From assembly GCA_021234155.1 (NCBI GenBank), contig JAJEKV010000054.1:5441962-5505961 (forward strand): DNA of 64,000 nucleotides, given 5' to 3'. The notes beneath the pieces were generated by a model that was given only the letters and a program-made list of their open reading frames with translations, did not search any database and was not told the origin of the DNA. Every line of letters begins with the position of its first letter. Position 1 is the stretch's first letter. The position numbers and the translations under genes are program-made. Source of the DNA: Isoetes taiwanensis. Taxonomy: Eukaryota > Streptophyta > Lycopodiopsida > Isoetales > Isoetaceae. This document shows, piece after piece, positions 1-11,570 of the stretch.

Positions 1-167
1 TTAAAATGGAAGAGAGATCTTACATTTTGGAATAAGGGAGATACAATTAGAGTTGAGGATTTTGTCCAGGTGCCTCTGTCTTTTAAAATCCCAGAAAGCA
101 TCATACACATCTGCACCCAATCCCAGTGCTCCTGAAAAAATTCCATCGGAATGCCATCAAGACCCGG
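1..167 (-). pseudogene. LINE reverse-transcriptase fragment (distal part)
   Basis: Read on the minus strand, this encodes the start of the RT fingers region, with a CPGLDGIPMEFFQEHW-like stretch that matches the CPGLDGIPAEFFQEYW motif of the longer LINE at 27,867-38,231. It begins exactly at the left border of the gypsy element, and the same ORF resumes at 11,271 on the other side. It is therefore the downstream half of a LINE ORF2 split by that insertion. Frameshifts follow within about 100 bases and the fragment runs off the window edge. Confidence 0.8.
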
Positions 168-750
168 TGTTAGTCCTGTGCCTCCTGGTACAGGACTATT
201 CATGCATACGACGGACCAAGTCAAGCTCAAGGATCCCGAGGCGTGCACGGGTCCGGGCGTCCAAGGCCCAGCCAGAAGACCAAGCCATGCGAGACCACGC
301 GGATCAAAAGCCCGTCCGTCAACAACAAGAGGGCTTCGGACAAGACAAGTGACGGCCCTTCACCACCCGCGTCAGCGTCAGCGTGATTCTAGGCACTTCA
401 AGAGGCACCGCCAACATTCCTGCAAATCAGGCCTCCTTCCAGGAGTCGGCACCGAGATCAGTCAGAGTGTCTATATTGGGCCAAAGGCCATTGTACTATA
501 TATATGAGTAGAGCTAGCACATGAGTTTTTAGATGAGTTTTGAGTCTTGTCTCTCTTCAGTCTTCTCTCGATTGCGAGAGCTCATGTATGTTCATCATTG
601 ATATCAAGGAAGCTTATCATTTTCCTCTCATTGTTCTCTTTTGTTCTGTTTTCTTCCTCTTGTTCTTTTCTTGCAAATCCCGCGTGACATAGTCCCCCGG
701 ATTCTCCTGTTAGATCCAAGGGTCCTCACAGAGGGCCCAGACCCCAAACA
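168..750 (+). repeat. 5' LTR of gypsy element 1
   Basis: This 583-bp repeat pairs with 10,664-11,265. Promoter-like features include TATATATA at about 497-504. From about 375 to 730 it differs from the 3' LTR at only one position that I could find, while about 235-375 is strongly different. Near the end it lacks a block of about 22 bp that the 3' LTR has after ACAGAGGG. It ends CCCAGACCCCAAACA. Confidence 0.9.
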
Positions 751-751
751 C

Positions 752-767
752 TGTCACCGCTGCCGGG
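752..767 (+). promoter_or_regulatory. Primer binding site of gypsy element 1
   Basis: TGTCACCGCTGCCGGG starts one base after the 5' LTR. It resembles the complement of a plant tRNA-Asp 3' end (TGGCGCCGTTGCCGGG), the primer commonly used by Athila-like elements, with three mismatches. The tRNA assignment is inference from memory of that family. Confidence 0.6.
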
Positions 768-854
768 TCTGATTCGATTTTCCTTTCTTACGCGCCGCCA
801 TGTGCCGTCCTAAAACTTCACGCCGTAAGAACTTCTTTCCCAGCGGCGTCTCGC

Positions 855-3018
855 TTGGGCGCCATCGCCGAAGGGAAGCTGTTTCGTGACATGTATGGAT
901 ACGCTTATGACATTGAGGGAGGCCACATTCTGCCTAGGGCTCGGCCGGGCCACCCACCCCTCGTGTCATGTCTCGTCCAAATTCTCGCCTCAAAGCGTGC
1001 AAAGCGTTGCTCACAGCCTCAGTCTCCTCATCACTATCAGGAGCCCTATCCGGCTCAACCTGCACAACCTTACTTTCATACCCCAGAACATGCCTTCATC
1101 CATCAGTCTTCTGGCCATACGCCTCTGCCTTCACAACCATCATCTCCTACGGGTGGACAGGGATATCCACATGTCTCTTTTGCTCCTCCCCAGGAATTTC
1201 CCTTCCCTACATTTCCCACCACTCTTCCTGTTTACAACCTTACCGACCTCAAAACCAATGATCAGGCACCTCCAGTACCTCCACCTCAGCAACCCCTTCA
1301 TCAGGGTCTTTCAGGCACCATGCCACCGCCAACTCCACCTCAATATCCTCACTATCATGTTCCTGTCCAGCCCAGCACTTTTACCTCTACCTTTCAGACC
1401 CTTAAGCTGACTTATCCTACCTTTGGCAACATTTAAAGGCAAACCCTTAGACCAAAGTGCTCAGGCCCACATGGAAGAATTTGAGGCTCGCTGTCACGAA
1501 TGGTCATGCGCAACCTCAACTGAAATTCCACATCTTTCCCACCACCTGCGTGGCTCCTCATCAATGGCTCATGTCCAACAAAAGCCACTTTGGAAACAAG
1601 ATTGGTCGAAATGAGAACCGCTTTTCTTTCTCACTATGGGACCACGGATGATGATCGACTTCATCTCAAGCAACTCAATGACCTTCAACAAGAGCCCACT
1701 TGAGTCCCCGCAGGGGATTTTTGCAGATCGACTTCACATTCTCGCTTAGCAAACTCAAGGAGTACCCCACTACGTGAGCCGGATCTTGGTTTGGTTTCTC
1801 CAAGGACTTCCTCCGGCCTATCCGACTCATGATCAATACTCATACCAAGACCTTGGAGCGGGGCTATCGATCTTGTCAATCACTCGACCAATGTTTCCTC
1901 CCGTGGTATGCGGGCTCTTCAGGAGCTCCCTTTCATTCCACCCGTCATGGTTCCCTGGGATCATTGTTCAACCTCAACACGCCAATCCCGCAGCTTGGTC
2001 GGATCTGGTGCCATATCTGCAAATATCAAGGCCACTTGGCGAATGAGTGCAACTCCACCAATGGCCCGCCTCATTGTAAAAGATGCAACATGTGCAATCA
2101 TGCCACGGAAGAGTGCACTCGCACCCATCCTACACCTTTCCGCAACAAGATGGTTTATCAAGTGCAAACCACACCTCAGCACCAATCGCAATATCAGCAG
2201 CCACCACTGCAGGCGCAACCCAATCAACTCTATCGCCATCAGAGCAACAACGGGGACCCAACACACGTCCTCCTTTTGATCCTTCGAAAGCTCAGTGTTA
2301 TCACTGTCACGAATGGGGTCATACCACCACGGCGTGTCCTCAACTTCCACAAGTTCAGGTGCAGCTTCCTGGCACAAATCAGACCACATCGGTCCGCCTC
2401 ACGGCCTACCAACTCTGGATTGCTAATGGCAAACAAGACCCGCATCCCGTTTCCCGGGAAGCCACCTCGCTAGCGCCTCAAGAATCACGCTATCAACCAG
2501 CTCCCCGCCAATCAACCTCGGATGGATCAACAAGCACGGGAAGAAATTTTTCGTGCTCTTAATCCTCCGGTCCAGCCATCAAATTGGGTTGGTTTGGTTT
2601 CGCACCGGATGCCACGCCCTTACCCATTATTCCTAATGGTACGCGAACCCGCCTTTCTTTGTCGACACCATACCTCATGAAGAAGAAAAAAAGGTTCACT
2701 TTGCACCGACTTGAGAAACTCATGCCGCATGTCATGCCTAAAGTTAAGCCAAAGCATTTCGAACCTCATGCAGCCTGGCCAAGGCCGCGACGTTGGCTAA
2801 TGTTCATGCCACTACCGAGCTCAACAAAGACAAGAAGCCCCTTCCACGTCTCAACCTCCACGCCTCGGACATATCCAAATATAGCTGCCGAGGTTGACCT
2901 ACTCAAAGAAGTTGCCGCTTCATTACCACGCACTCCAAAGACCGTGGATCCAGCAGATCCTTTTTCTCATGTACCTACGGAACTCCAAGAGGAACTAGCA
3001 AAATCAAAATTCCTTTAA
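855..3018 (+). pseudogene. gag of gypsy element 1, three zinc knuckles, frameshifted
   Basis: The region opens with a Pro/Gln/His-rich segment (855-1436) and passes through several frames. Three perfect CX2CX4HX4C knuckles are visible: two adjacent ones within about 2,009-2,110 (CHICKYQGHLANEC and CKRCNMCNHATEEC) and a third at about 2,296-2,337 (CYHCHEWGHTTTAC) in another frame. Such knuckles bind the genomic RNA during packaging of virus-like particles. Multiple frameshifts and stops make it non-functional as written. Most gypsy gag proteins carry one knuckle, so three is unusual. Confidence 0.75.
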
Positions 3019-3120
3019 GTTTGGCCACAATTTTGAAACTCTGTCTCCGCTCTCAAGGACCAGGTTACCACTCCCGAATCGTTTTGGTTGGGGCTTTTGC
3101 TACCTCTACTCCCCGCGGTA

Positions 3121-6100
3121 CATGCCACGGTGGGCAATCATGTTCAAATTGACGGAGGTAGCGGTCAATCTCATCACGGATAAACTCCGCAAAACAAATG
3201 GGCATCAAACAACTCTATCGTGCCCCATATGACATCAAATTGGCTAATGGCCATATCACGCGCGACCTCAAGGCGCCACGCCTCTTCTTCACATCAACAT
3301 TGGTGATCTCCGATTCCCCTTGGAATTTGGTGTTTGGAAGGCCGGAGAAGATCCGGTGATTATGAAATGTTGGTCGGCAGACCTTTCTCCGCCAGCCAAG
3401 AGTATCCATTCTTGGGCCACGGATCGCTTAGTCATCACAGATGGTCACCTCAATGCCACCATGGACTTGGAAACAGTAAAATCATTTCCACGACAATGCT
3501 GAACCCCTCTCTCCGACACCGATTCTCGAGGGCGCCCAAAATATCTATCAAGTTCGGGCTCCACCGCGAGTCCGCCTCATCATCCTACCTAATATCTTTG
3601 ATCCTTGGGGAGAAATGACCCTTGATCGGAGACCCAGCCGTGGTCGCTTTGCTTGACCCTTACCGGCTCCTTGCAATCAATTCAATGGGTTGATCACTTT
3701 TCGATGAGGAATCTCCCCGCAGCTCTGTGAGATGTCGATTTGTCATGAAGCAACCTCTGCTTGATGAAACTCAGCAACCTCTCTTTTTCACCACGCAGAG
3801 TGCCACGCATCCTGTTATGCTTCAACCTCCTGCACACATTGTCCAGGACACAGAAGTGATACCCCATATTCAGACTCCTGAAGTCGAGATCGTGGACGTA
3901 GGCAACAATCAGCCTGTCCGCCTTGCTGCCAATCTTCCAACCCCCTATCGTAACAGGGCCGTCACGCTTTTCAAAAAGTTCAAACACATTTTCGCCTGGA
4001 GCTACAGAGATCTTCGGGGAATCAACAAAGCCTTGGGGGAACTCACCATTCCTACCAAATCAGATGCACGTCCAGTATAGCAACGACAGTACCGGCTCAA
4101 CCCCAATTACCGCGGATCGCGCCAAGGCGGAAATTGACAAACTCCTTTGCTGCGCAGTTTGATCTATGAGGTCAAACATTCTGCATGGGTGAGCCCCATC
4201 GTCATTGCACTCAAACACAATGGTAAGATCCGTGTTTGCGTGGACTACCAAAAACTCAATCAGGCCACGGAGCGTGATCATTTTCCACTTCCCTTCACGC
4301 ACTGTTTCGGAAGAGGTTTGGACATGAGATGTACTCCTTCATGGATGGTTTTTCGGCTACAATCGATCTCAATCAAAGAATCTGATCAACTCAAGACTAC
4401 TTTCACCACCGGTGGGGCACTTTTGCCTACAAGGTGGTTCCTTTTGGCTTATCAAACTCTTCATCCCACGTTTCAACGATCATGCTCTCGGTTTTTTTCA
4501 TGATTTTATGAAGGAAAATCCCTTCTTACAAATTTTTCAAGATGACTTCTCCGCCTCTGGTTCCATGGCTGACCATTTGGATAAATTGGAACTCGTCTTT
4601 CAGAAATGTGATGAGTCAGGCATTAGTCTCAATCCGAGAAATGCACCTTTGTGTCACCTCGGGTGTTCTGTTAGGACACGCGTTGTCAAGAAAGGTGTAT
4701 CACCACGCATCCCGCAAAAAATCAGTTTGTGTGCTCAAAGCTCAAGCACCGGCCAATATCAAGGAGACACGCTCTTTCCCGGTAAGGTCAATTATTACTC
4801 CACCTTCATTCCGGACTAGCAGCCATTGCAGATCCCATTCATCAACTCACGGGTGATGAATCCACCGGCTTGGAATTCCTGTGCGGATCTTCGCTTTCCA
4901 ACAGTTGAAGCTTTTGCTTACTCAGGCCCCGGTTCTTGTTCCTCCTCAATGGGACAAGCCCTTTCATGTTCATGTCGATGTCTCGGCGTTTGCTATTGGA
5001 GCTGTTCTTTCTCAAGAATATGATGCGCATTAATCGACAAACCAAAACCGTCACGCCAAATTTAAAACTCAATTCTGGCTGAGCGCCTAACTATTCTCGC
5101 CACGCAGCGTGAAGCTTTGGGTCTCATTTTTGTGTCCAACGCCTGGCCACTACCTTTGGGCAGTCAGATCAAATTCTTTGTTGACCACCAAGCACTCCTT
5201 TATTTGATCAACAAATCCACGCCCACGGGCCGCATTGCTCGTTGGGTCCTTCTTCTCCAAGAATTTGCCCCTTTTGAAATTGTTCACAAGGCCGGCAAAT
5301 CTCATGTTGTCCCGGATTATCTTTCACGATCCACGGATGATCCCTCCATCGAGAGTCTCGGACGCCTTTCCCTGACGCCAACTCTTTTTAGTCACGGCAA
5401 CACCACATTGGTTCCATGACTTTCAGCAGTACCTCCTCACAGGCGCTCTTCCACCAGAGGACATGACGCTCTCTCATGCCAAACGACAATCCCGTCGTCA
5501 TCAATTTCTCCGCGACGTCCGTGACTACACCATGGTTGCAGGACATCTTTACAAAAAGGGTAAGGATACCATCCTTCGACTGCGTGTTCTACCTCATGAA
5601 GTTCCGTGATATTGTCCGAGAAGCTCATCAAGGGCTAGGTGGTGGTCATTTTCGTGGTGACACCCGCGACGCAAAATCCTTCTAGCCGGGTATTTTTGGC
5701 CCACGCTCTTCAAAGACGCCACGCCCACGCCAAGACGCGTGTGATGCTTGCCGGTGTGGGGCGCCCACGCCCGTGACGCTCTTCCCTTGACGCCGGTCGC
5801 CACGCCACTTCCCTTCAGCAAATGGGGAATGGATTTTGTGGGACCCATCGATCCTCCTGCGCGGCACACCCGTGCCCGCTACATTCTGGTTCTCACTGAC
5901 TACGCTACTAAATGGGCGGAAGCTTGCGACTTCCGCATAACACTGCGACAAGCATGCCAAGGTCCTCTATCAACAAATTATCACGCGATTTGGCTGCCCC
6001 ACGGAGCTGGTCAGTGATCGTGGTGTCCATTTTATCAATCATACCATCAAGGAGCTGACGGATTATCTCCTGATACATCATCACAAGAGCACACCTTACT

Positions 6101-6587
6101 ATCCTCAAGGCAATGGTTTGGCAGAAAGCACCAACAAAACTCTGGTCACAATTCTCAAGAAAATTTGTGACGCTTCTCGCACTGACTGGCAAAACAAGCT
6201 TCCTACTGTTCTTTGGGCTTACAATACTTGTTTCAAAATAGCTACAGGTCACACTCCCTTCAAATTGGTTTATGGTCAAGAAGCTCTCATGCCGTTTGAA
6301 TACATCCTTCCAACACTGCTTTTTTCAAGCACGCCCATAATCCGCCTCGGCCGTGACTCAAAGAAAGGGTCTATCAATTGGAACAGTTGGATGAACTTCG
6401 AAGGGATGCTTATATTCGTGTTCTTCATGGACAACGGTTGCAAAAATCTCTACATGACAAACGTCTGAAGACAAAAACATTCAAAGAAGGAGATTTGGTT
6501 CTTCTTTATGATTCTCGGTACAAAAATTTTCCGGGTAAGCTTAAGTTTCGATGGCTTGGCCCTTATCAAATTGTTCAATAGGTTCAA
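3121..6587 (+). pseudogene. pol of gypsy element 1 (PR-RT-RNase H-IN), degenerate
   Basis: Protease: an IDGGSG motif near 3,150. RT: an IRVCVDYQKLN motif near 4,230 and FQDDF, a variant of the YxDD active site, near 4,540. RNase H: FFVDHQALLYLINKSTP near 5,175 and the VVPDYLSR tail near 5,310. Integrase: an HX-H pair near 5,620-5,655, the core GMDFVGPID near 5,830, SDRGVHFIN near 6,015 and NGLAEST near 6,113. Its C-terminal module ends FRWLGPYQIVQ near 6,570 (GPY/F motif). The reading frame changes several times. The block order is that of Ty3/gypsy. No chromodomain is visible after the GPY motif. Confidence 0.85.
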
Positions 6588-6818
6588 CCCGGCGCTTTTT
6601 CAAATTGGCCGAGTTAGATGGAACTCCATTACCTACACTGGTTAATGGCTTTCGCCTCAAAACATTTCATACCACAGCAAGTGAAAATCAACAAACAGAT
6701 ACAGTTCAAGACGCAAACACAACAGATAGTGACTAAAACGGCGGCATATTATATTATAGGTGGAAATTTTTACAAAATGTGGGCACAGCCCAGCTATTTC
6801 CGCTATGGGCACTGCCCT

Positions 6819-6828
6819 ATATATAAAA
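6819..6828 (+). promoter_or_regulatory. TATA-like box between pol and the extra ORF
   Basis: TATATATAAA lies about 230 bp after the integrase C-terminus and about 850 bp before the extra ORF, inside a short GC-rich context (GGGCACTGCCC upstream, GGGCTCAGAGCCC downstream). It could start a subgenomic transcript for the downstream ORF. This is inference from position and sequence only; splicing is the usual alternative in LTR elements. Confidence 0.3.
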
Positions 6829-7675
6829 ACGGGCTCAGAGCCCTATCTACTAAAAACCTAAGAAGAAAAAACCTCTACTCCGGGTTCGGAGCAGAGGTGA
6901 TGCGGAGGAGGTGGTAGAGGTTCTGCTCAGGGTCCCAGCGAAGGTGCAGAACCACCTCCATCCCGTTGGTCTTAGGATCGGGATGTTCAGCCATCCCGGC
7001 ACACCAGCCATCCATTCTCAGGCCACGATTGTGGCAGCGCCAGAGGTCCAGACAATCCATCTTGCAGGTAATCCCACTCGGCGGTTAGTGGGCATAGTGC
7101 GCTTCGTTCAAACCCAAAGAAGCCATCTATGCCGCGCCATCGGATGTCTTCGCTTCACTCCCAGTTCGTCTTATATAGCCAACCGAGGAACTCCTTGTCG
7201 ACGTGGACCAATAAAAAACTCGCCAACGTGTTTGCAATGCAAGGCTGTTTCTAAACTGAGAATCTTTTCTCCCGCCGCATATCTCGCCATGGTACCCTCT
7301 GACACATTCGTTTTAATGATATCCCACTTCGAAGTTACTGACATTAAATGCCATTGCTTCTTTTCATACCCGTCAAACATTAATATGTGTCCTTTGGCCA
7401 CCTGTCACATCCGATCATTCTCTCACGTCTCATCTCCACCGTTCATTGCTTCTCCCTTTGTTGTTTGGGGACTTAGCCAAAATTTTTGCCTCTCCATCGC
7501 CTCCTTGGCATCTTTCGACATCTGGCACCATCCATGGTCGCTGTTTCGCCCTCATCATACCCCTTCGCCTCCATTTGCGCGCCCTAAACCTTTTCGACCC
7601 TCTGCGCCTTCGTCCTCCGTTCTTTGCCTTCGTCCTCCGCCTTTGAATCACTGTTCTTTTCCGCAAATCTTTGCC

Positions 7676-10650
7676 ATGGCTGCACCAAAATTTTCTACAC
7701 TTCAAGCTACTGCTCCCAGGGAACCGGCTCTTTTCGAGTCTGTATCTTTCTTGACGCCCACTTTCCGTGAAGCCCTTGTTGGCCCGAATCGTGAAGTCAT
7801 GAGAACGCCTTAAACTTTACGACTTGGCCAAATGGAACTTCCGACTCCAAATCCTGACCAGTTGAAGCAGTTCATCGCTAACATCGTCAACAGCCCGCAT
7901 GGATACACCACAGTGGTCGATGGCACCACCATTTCGCTGACTCAACACCTGATTTCAGAGGTATTCCATATTCCTTTGCAAACCCCTTGTTTATCTTGGT
8001 CTGCCATACAGGATCTAGATGTCACTGAGTTTGGTGCACCTCCTTATCACGCCAATGTGCATCGCCTGACAAATATAGACAAACCCCATGAAACTTTTGT
8101 TAAGTTTTCAGGCTTAAAGTTCCTTGGGTATTCTATCAAGAACACCCATATCAATAAGCCTTTCTATAATATTGTGCTCACTGCTACGCACTCCAACCAC
8201 CACATTGATTGGCCCCAATTGCTGTTCTACCGTCTTCTCCAAGAAGTGGACCGTCTTCGGGCTGCCACTTCTATTTCTGAAGTTTCTGTGGGAGGCCACC
8301 TTCAAGCCATTATCCGTCATTACTTTCCTCCCACACCTCCTCCTTCTCATGATTCCACTCAGCGGTCCCTTCCTCAGACTCACCAAGTCGGCACTTCACG
8401 CCCTTCTTCCTCTGGTCATGTCAAAATTCCGCACTCCCATGTCACTGTCTCCTCCTCCGCTACAGAATCCAAGCATTCCAGTTCACACCATGTCTCACAA
8501 ACATCGCAAACCAGGCAACAGCAGGCTCCACCACCACAGCACCCTCGTCAGCTGTTGTATCAGTATCAGCAGGATGCTCAAGCTGCTGTTCTAAAGTTAC
8601 AAGAATCCCAAGAAGCTCTTATGAATGGGGTTCACACGGCCCTGACGGCCTCAGATGCGGTTCACCGTGACCTTCAAGCTGCAACTGCACAAGTTCAAAC
8701 TTTGGAAGCCCAACTTCAAGAAAAGCACGGGGCTCTCTTACAGGCCCGCATAGATCTCAAAAGTGCACAGGATCAGACCAGCCTACTTGCAGATCAACAG
8801 GCTCAGCTTCAATCCGAAATTCAGGACTTATTGGAGCAAAACAAGTCCAAAGACACCCTCCTGGGTGACAAGGAGAAAGATATTGCTAAGCTCGACGCCT
8901 TGTACTCCGAGCTTTGTGACAATTACAGCACTCAAGTTCAACACCTTACAGAGCGTGACGCTCAAATTGCCTCTTTGACGGCTCAGCTCTCCACGCAGAC
9001 TTCTCAGCTCACATCCCTCCAAGATCAGCTTACGGAGGTTCAGAAACAGAAACTTCTTGATGACGCGGAGATTGCCGTGCTTCGACTCAATGCTCCTGGG
9101 CAATCCGCCTCCACAAAGTTAACACTTCTCGAACGGGTCCGTGACTACCACCCTTCTCGTTAGAAAAGGACCACAGGATCCGTGACCTCGAACAACAGCT
9201 ACAGCACGCTATTCAGTCTGCTGATGAGGCTCAGACCAAACTGGACGGCTATATCACCATCGTTAGCAACCTGCCTGTTGATTTCCCAGTTCCTTCCTGC
9301 TATCTGGATTATGTGGTTGCCCGCCGCCACCTCTTTCTTCTGAAGTGGCATGGGGCTGATGGTCCCGTGGATATTCCATCGCTGCGACCGCAGATTTTTT
9401 CTGATTTGGCCGTAACTCTCTATTGAAGACAAAGGTGTCTGGCTGTGGCCCTTTTAGTCTTTGATCTCATTCATCGCTAAGATCCGGATTTCATCACCTT
9501 GAGTTGTTCAGCCCATGGCTTACATTTTTCATGATTTCTATCCGAGTGATACGTGAGAGATTTCGGGATGGGCCACCACGGAACTATCGTGGTGACCCCA
9601 CCCTTCAATGGTTGCTTGGGGATAACAACCCCTACCGGCTGATCATGCTTTCGGACACACGCTCTTCATCAAGAGTACATGCCCGAGCTTGCACATCATT
9701 TACCTCTCTGGCAAGCGGAAGTGCTGCAACAAATAAGGAAGTATCTGGGACATCCTGAGGATCTCCCCTATGCACAAATTTATATGCAACACCTCATGGG
9801 GTTACAATCAATTACGTGCTCTTCCGGATAGCAAGACAGTCCCCACAGCCGGGATAGCCCTCCTGCCAACTCTCAACTCTCTCCTCATGCGGGATCGTTG
9901 GTGTAAAGCTCTTGATTCGGCCCTTGTATGGGGAGCGAGTGACTCAAGAACCCATGCCCATGGGCATGGTTCCCTCTCCCTATGCTTCCCTGGGTGTTCC
10001 TCCATGCCTCAGGTTCCTGACTTCTGATTGGCGTCTCCCCTTTTGGACAAAGGTCATGGATGGCCATGCTGGATGGACTCCACCTCAGATCTCGACGGAT
10101 CTCCGGTGGGATCCCCGTTTTGTTCGCCGCTCCCATTGGGAGGAGGGTGCCACTCTTGATAACACCACGAATTGGATCTATATTGCTAATGAGCGTGGTT
10201 GGCAACGCCCTGCTGATGCGCTACATGGTCTTGACACCTTCTTGCAGAATGCCGCCACCTCACCAGATCCTTCAGTCCACCTTCAAGCAGGTTTTTGTGC
10301 TGCTCTAAAATGCATCTTGCTCAGCTCCTTAAATCGGCAGCGTCCCATTTTTTACTGCAATCCGAATGCCAGCGTCAGTGCCTTCGGCCTCCAGACCTGC
10401 CTGCTCATGGAATGTCAGTTTGTTTCTTCCGACGCCCATGCTGCCCTTGAAGACATGGTGCGATCTCGTTTTCTCATTGATGCAGATCCTGCCCTTGGCC
10501 TCAACACTCCTCCTGCTCTTCAAACACGCCAGGATCTCATTGGCCAGTACCATAATGGTGCCCGTCCTCATTCCCGTGAGGATCACTTTCAGACGGATGG
10601 CTTCCCGCCCTCAGAAACTCTTCCTCCTTTTCTTCACTCTGAGTGTCGTT
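7676..10650 (+). pseudogene. Extra sense ORF downstream of integrase, coiled-coil protein
   Basis: From the ATG at 7,676 the frame is open except for a stop at 7,811. It then runs to 9,163 (443 codons from 7,832). Coding-like sequence continues in shifted frames, chiefly 9,912-10,650, up to the purine tract. Residues about 75-170 hold a conserved-looking domain (QLKQFIANIV, then TTISLTQHLI). Next comes a Ser/Pro/His-rich linker. About 200 residues of Gln/Leu-rich heptads follow, predicted here by eye as coiled coil, and then a Trp-rich C-terminal part. I see no signal peptide or membrane segment, which argues against a classical envelope. The N-terminal domain resembles the 'putative plant transposon protein' domain of Athila-type 3' ORFs; that is inference. 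Its function is unknown. Confidence 0.6.
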
Positions 10651-10651
10651 T

Positions 10652-10663
10652 GGTGGGGGGGAG
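10652..10663 (+). promoter_or_regulatory. Polypurine tract of gypsy element 1
   Basis: GGTGGGGGGGAG abuts the 3' LTR start TGTTAG at 10,664. This is the expected priming site for plus-strand DNA synthesis. Confidence 0.75.
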
Positions 10664-11265
10664 TGTTAGTCCTGTGCCTCCTGGTACAGGACTATTCATG
10701 CATACGACGGACCAAGTCAAGCTCAAGGATCCACAGACAGGCACGGGTCAGTCGTCCAAGGCTTAGCAGAAGACCAAGCCCATGAGACCACGCTTGATCC
10801 AAAAGCCCTGCGTCCCGTCAACAAGAGGCCCGCTCGAGACAAGTGGCGGCCCGTCCCACCGCCGTCGGCGTCAGCGTGATTCTAGGCACTTCAAGAGGCA
10901 CCGCCAATATTCCTGCAAATCAGGCCTCCTTCCAGGAGTCGGCACCGAGATCAGTCAGAGTGTCTATATTGGGCCAAAGGCCATTGTACTATATATATGA
11001 GTAGAGCTAGCACATGAGTTTTTAGATGAGTTTTGAGTCTTGTCTCTCTTCAGTCTTCTCTCGATTGCGAGAGCTCATGTATGTTCATCATTGATATCAA
11101 GGAAGCTTATCATTTTCCTCTCATTGTTCTCTTTTGTTCTGTTTTCTTCCTCTTGTTCTTTTCTTGCAAATCCCGCGTGACATAGTCCCCCGGATTCTCC
11201 TGTTAGATCCAAGGGTCCTCACAGAGGGCTGTCTTGCAGGCGTTCCCGAACCCAGACCCCAAACA
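10664..11265 (+). repeat. 3' LTR of gypsy element 1
   Basis: A 602-bp copy of 168-750, followed directly by the target duplication CCCGG. It keeps a block of about 22 bp near its end that the 5' LTR lacks, so the 5' copy suffered the deletion or the 3' copy an insertion. Confidence 0.9.
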
Positions 11266-11270
11266 CCCGG

Positions 11271-11570
11271 ACACTTGCCACTCTTGAGAGAAAATGTGGC
11301 TTTAGCTAAATCATTCTGGCTGATCTCAGCCTCTAAAGCGGCCCTTTGCTCATTGATGACTATAGGATGAACTTTAGCAAGCAAAACCTCTTGAAAATCT
11401 GACTAAAAAGGAAGATGTCGAGCCGTGAAGAAAGCAGAAAAGTGATTGTGCAAAAAGCCTCTAAGCTCAATTGGATATGAAACAACAAGCCCATCCTGAA
11501 TCTGCAGAGACTGAAGAGATGCAGGTAGCCTTCTTCTTATGGCATCCATGTTGCCTCGTGTTACCACATA
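11271..11570 (-). pseudogene. LINE ORF2 fragment (linker to RT start)
   Basis: On the minus strand the ORF reads through an endonuclease-RT linker typical of plant L1 elements and ends with FSLKSGKCPG. It stops at the gypsy border, where the next residues of the CPG(L)DG motif resume at 167. The sequence before about 11,395 (minus direction) still looks coding but is in another frame. This is the proximal half of the LINE relic at 1-167. Confidence 0.75.

Larger units (their letters stand above)
168..11265 (+). mobile_element. Ty3/gypsy LTR retrotransposon, Tat/Athila-like, with extra ORF
   Basis: An 11.1-kb element with LTRs starting TGTTAG and ending AAACA. The 5-bp duplication CCCGG lies at 163-167 and 11,266-11,270. 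The internal order is PBS, gag with CCHC knuckles, protease, RT, RNase H, integrase, a long sense ORF, then a purine-rich tract. RNase H before integrase defines Ty3/gypsy. The PBS resembles the complement of a tRNA-Asp 3' end, as known for Athila-type elements, and the extra 3' ORF fits the same group. Gag and pol are broken by many frameshifts and stops, so the copy is not autonomous. It sits in a LINE RT ORF. Confidence 0.9.

Noticed and set aside
53..507. Overlapping plus-strand ORFs at the window start
   Set aside because: They run across the LINE/LTR border and lie inside the LTR, so they are not genes.
6911..7675. First 255 codons of the ORF ending at 7,813
   Set aside because: This upstream stretch is Ser/Pro-rich with no motif. 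Clear coding character starts at the ATG 7,676, so only the later part was used.
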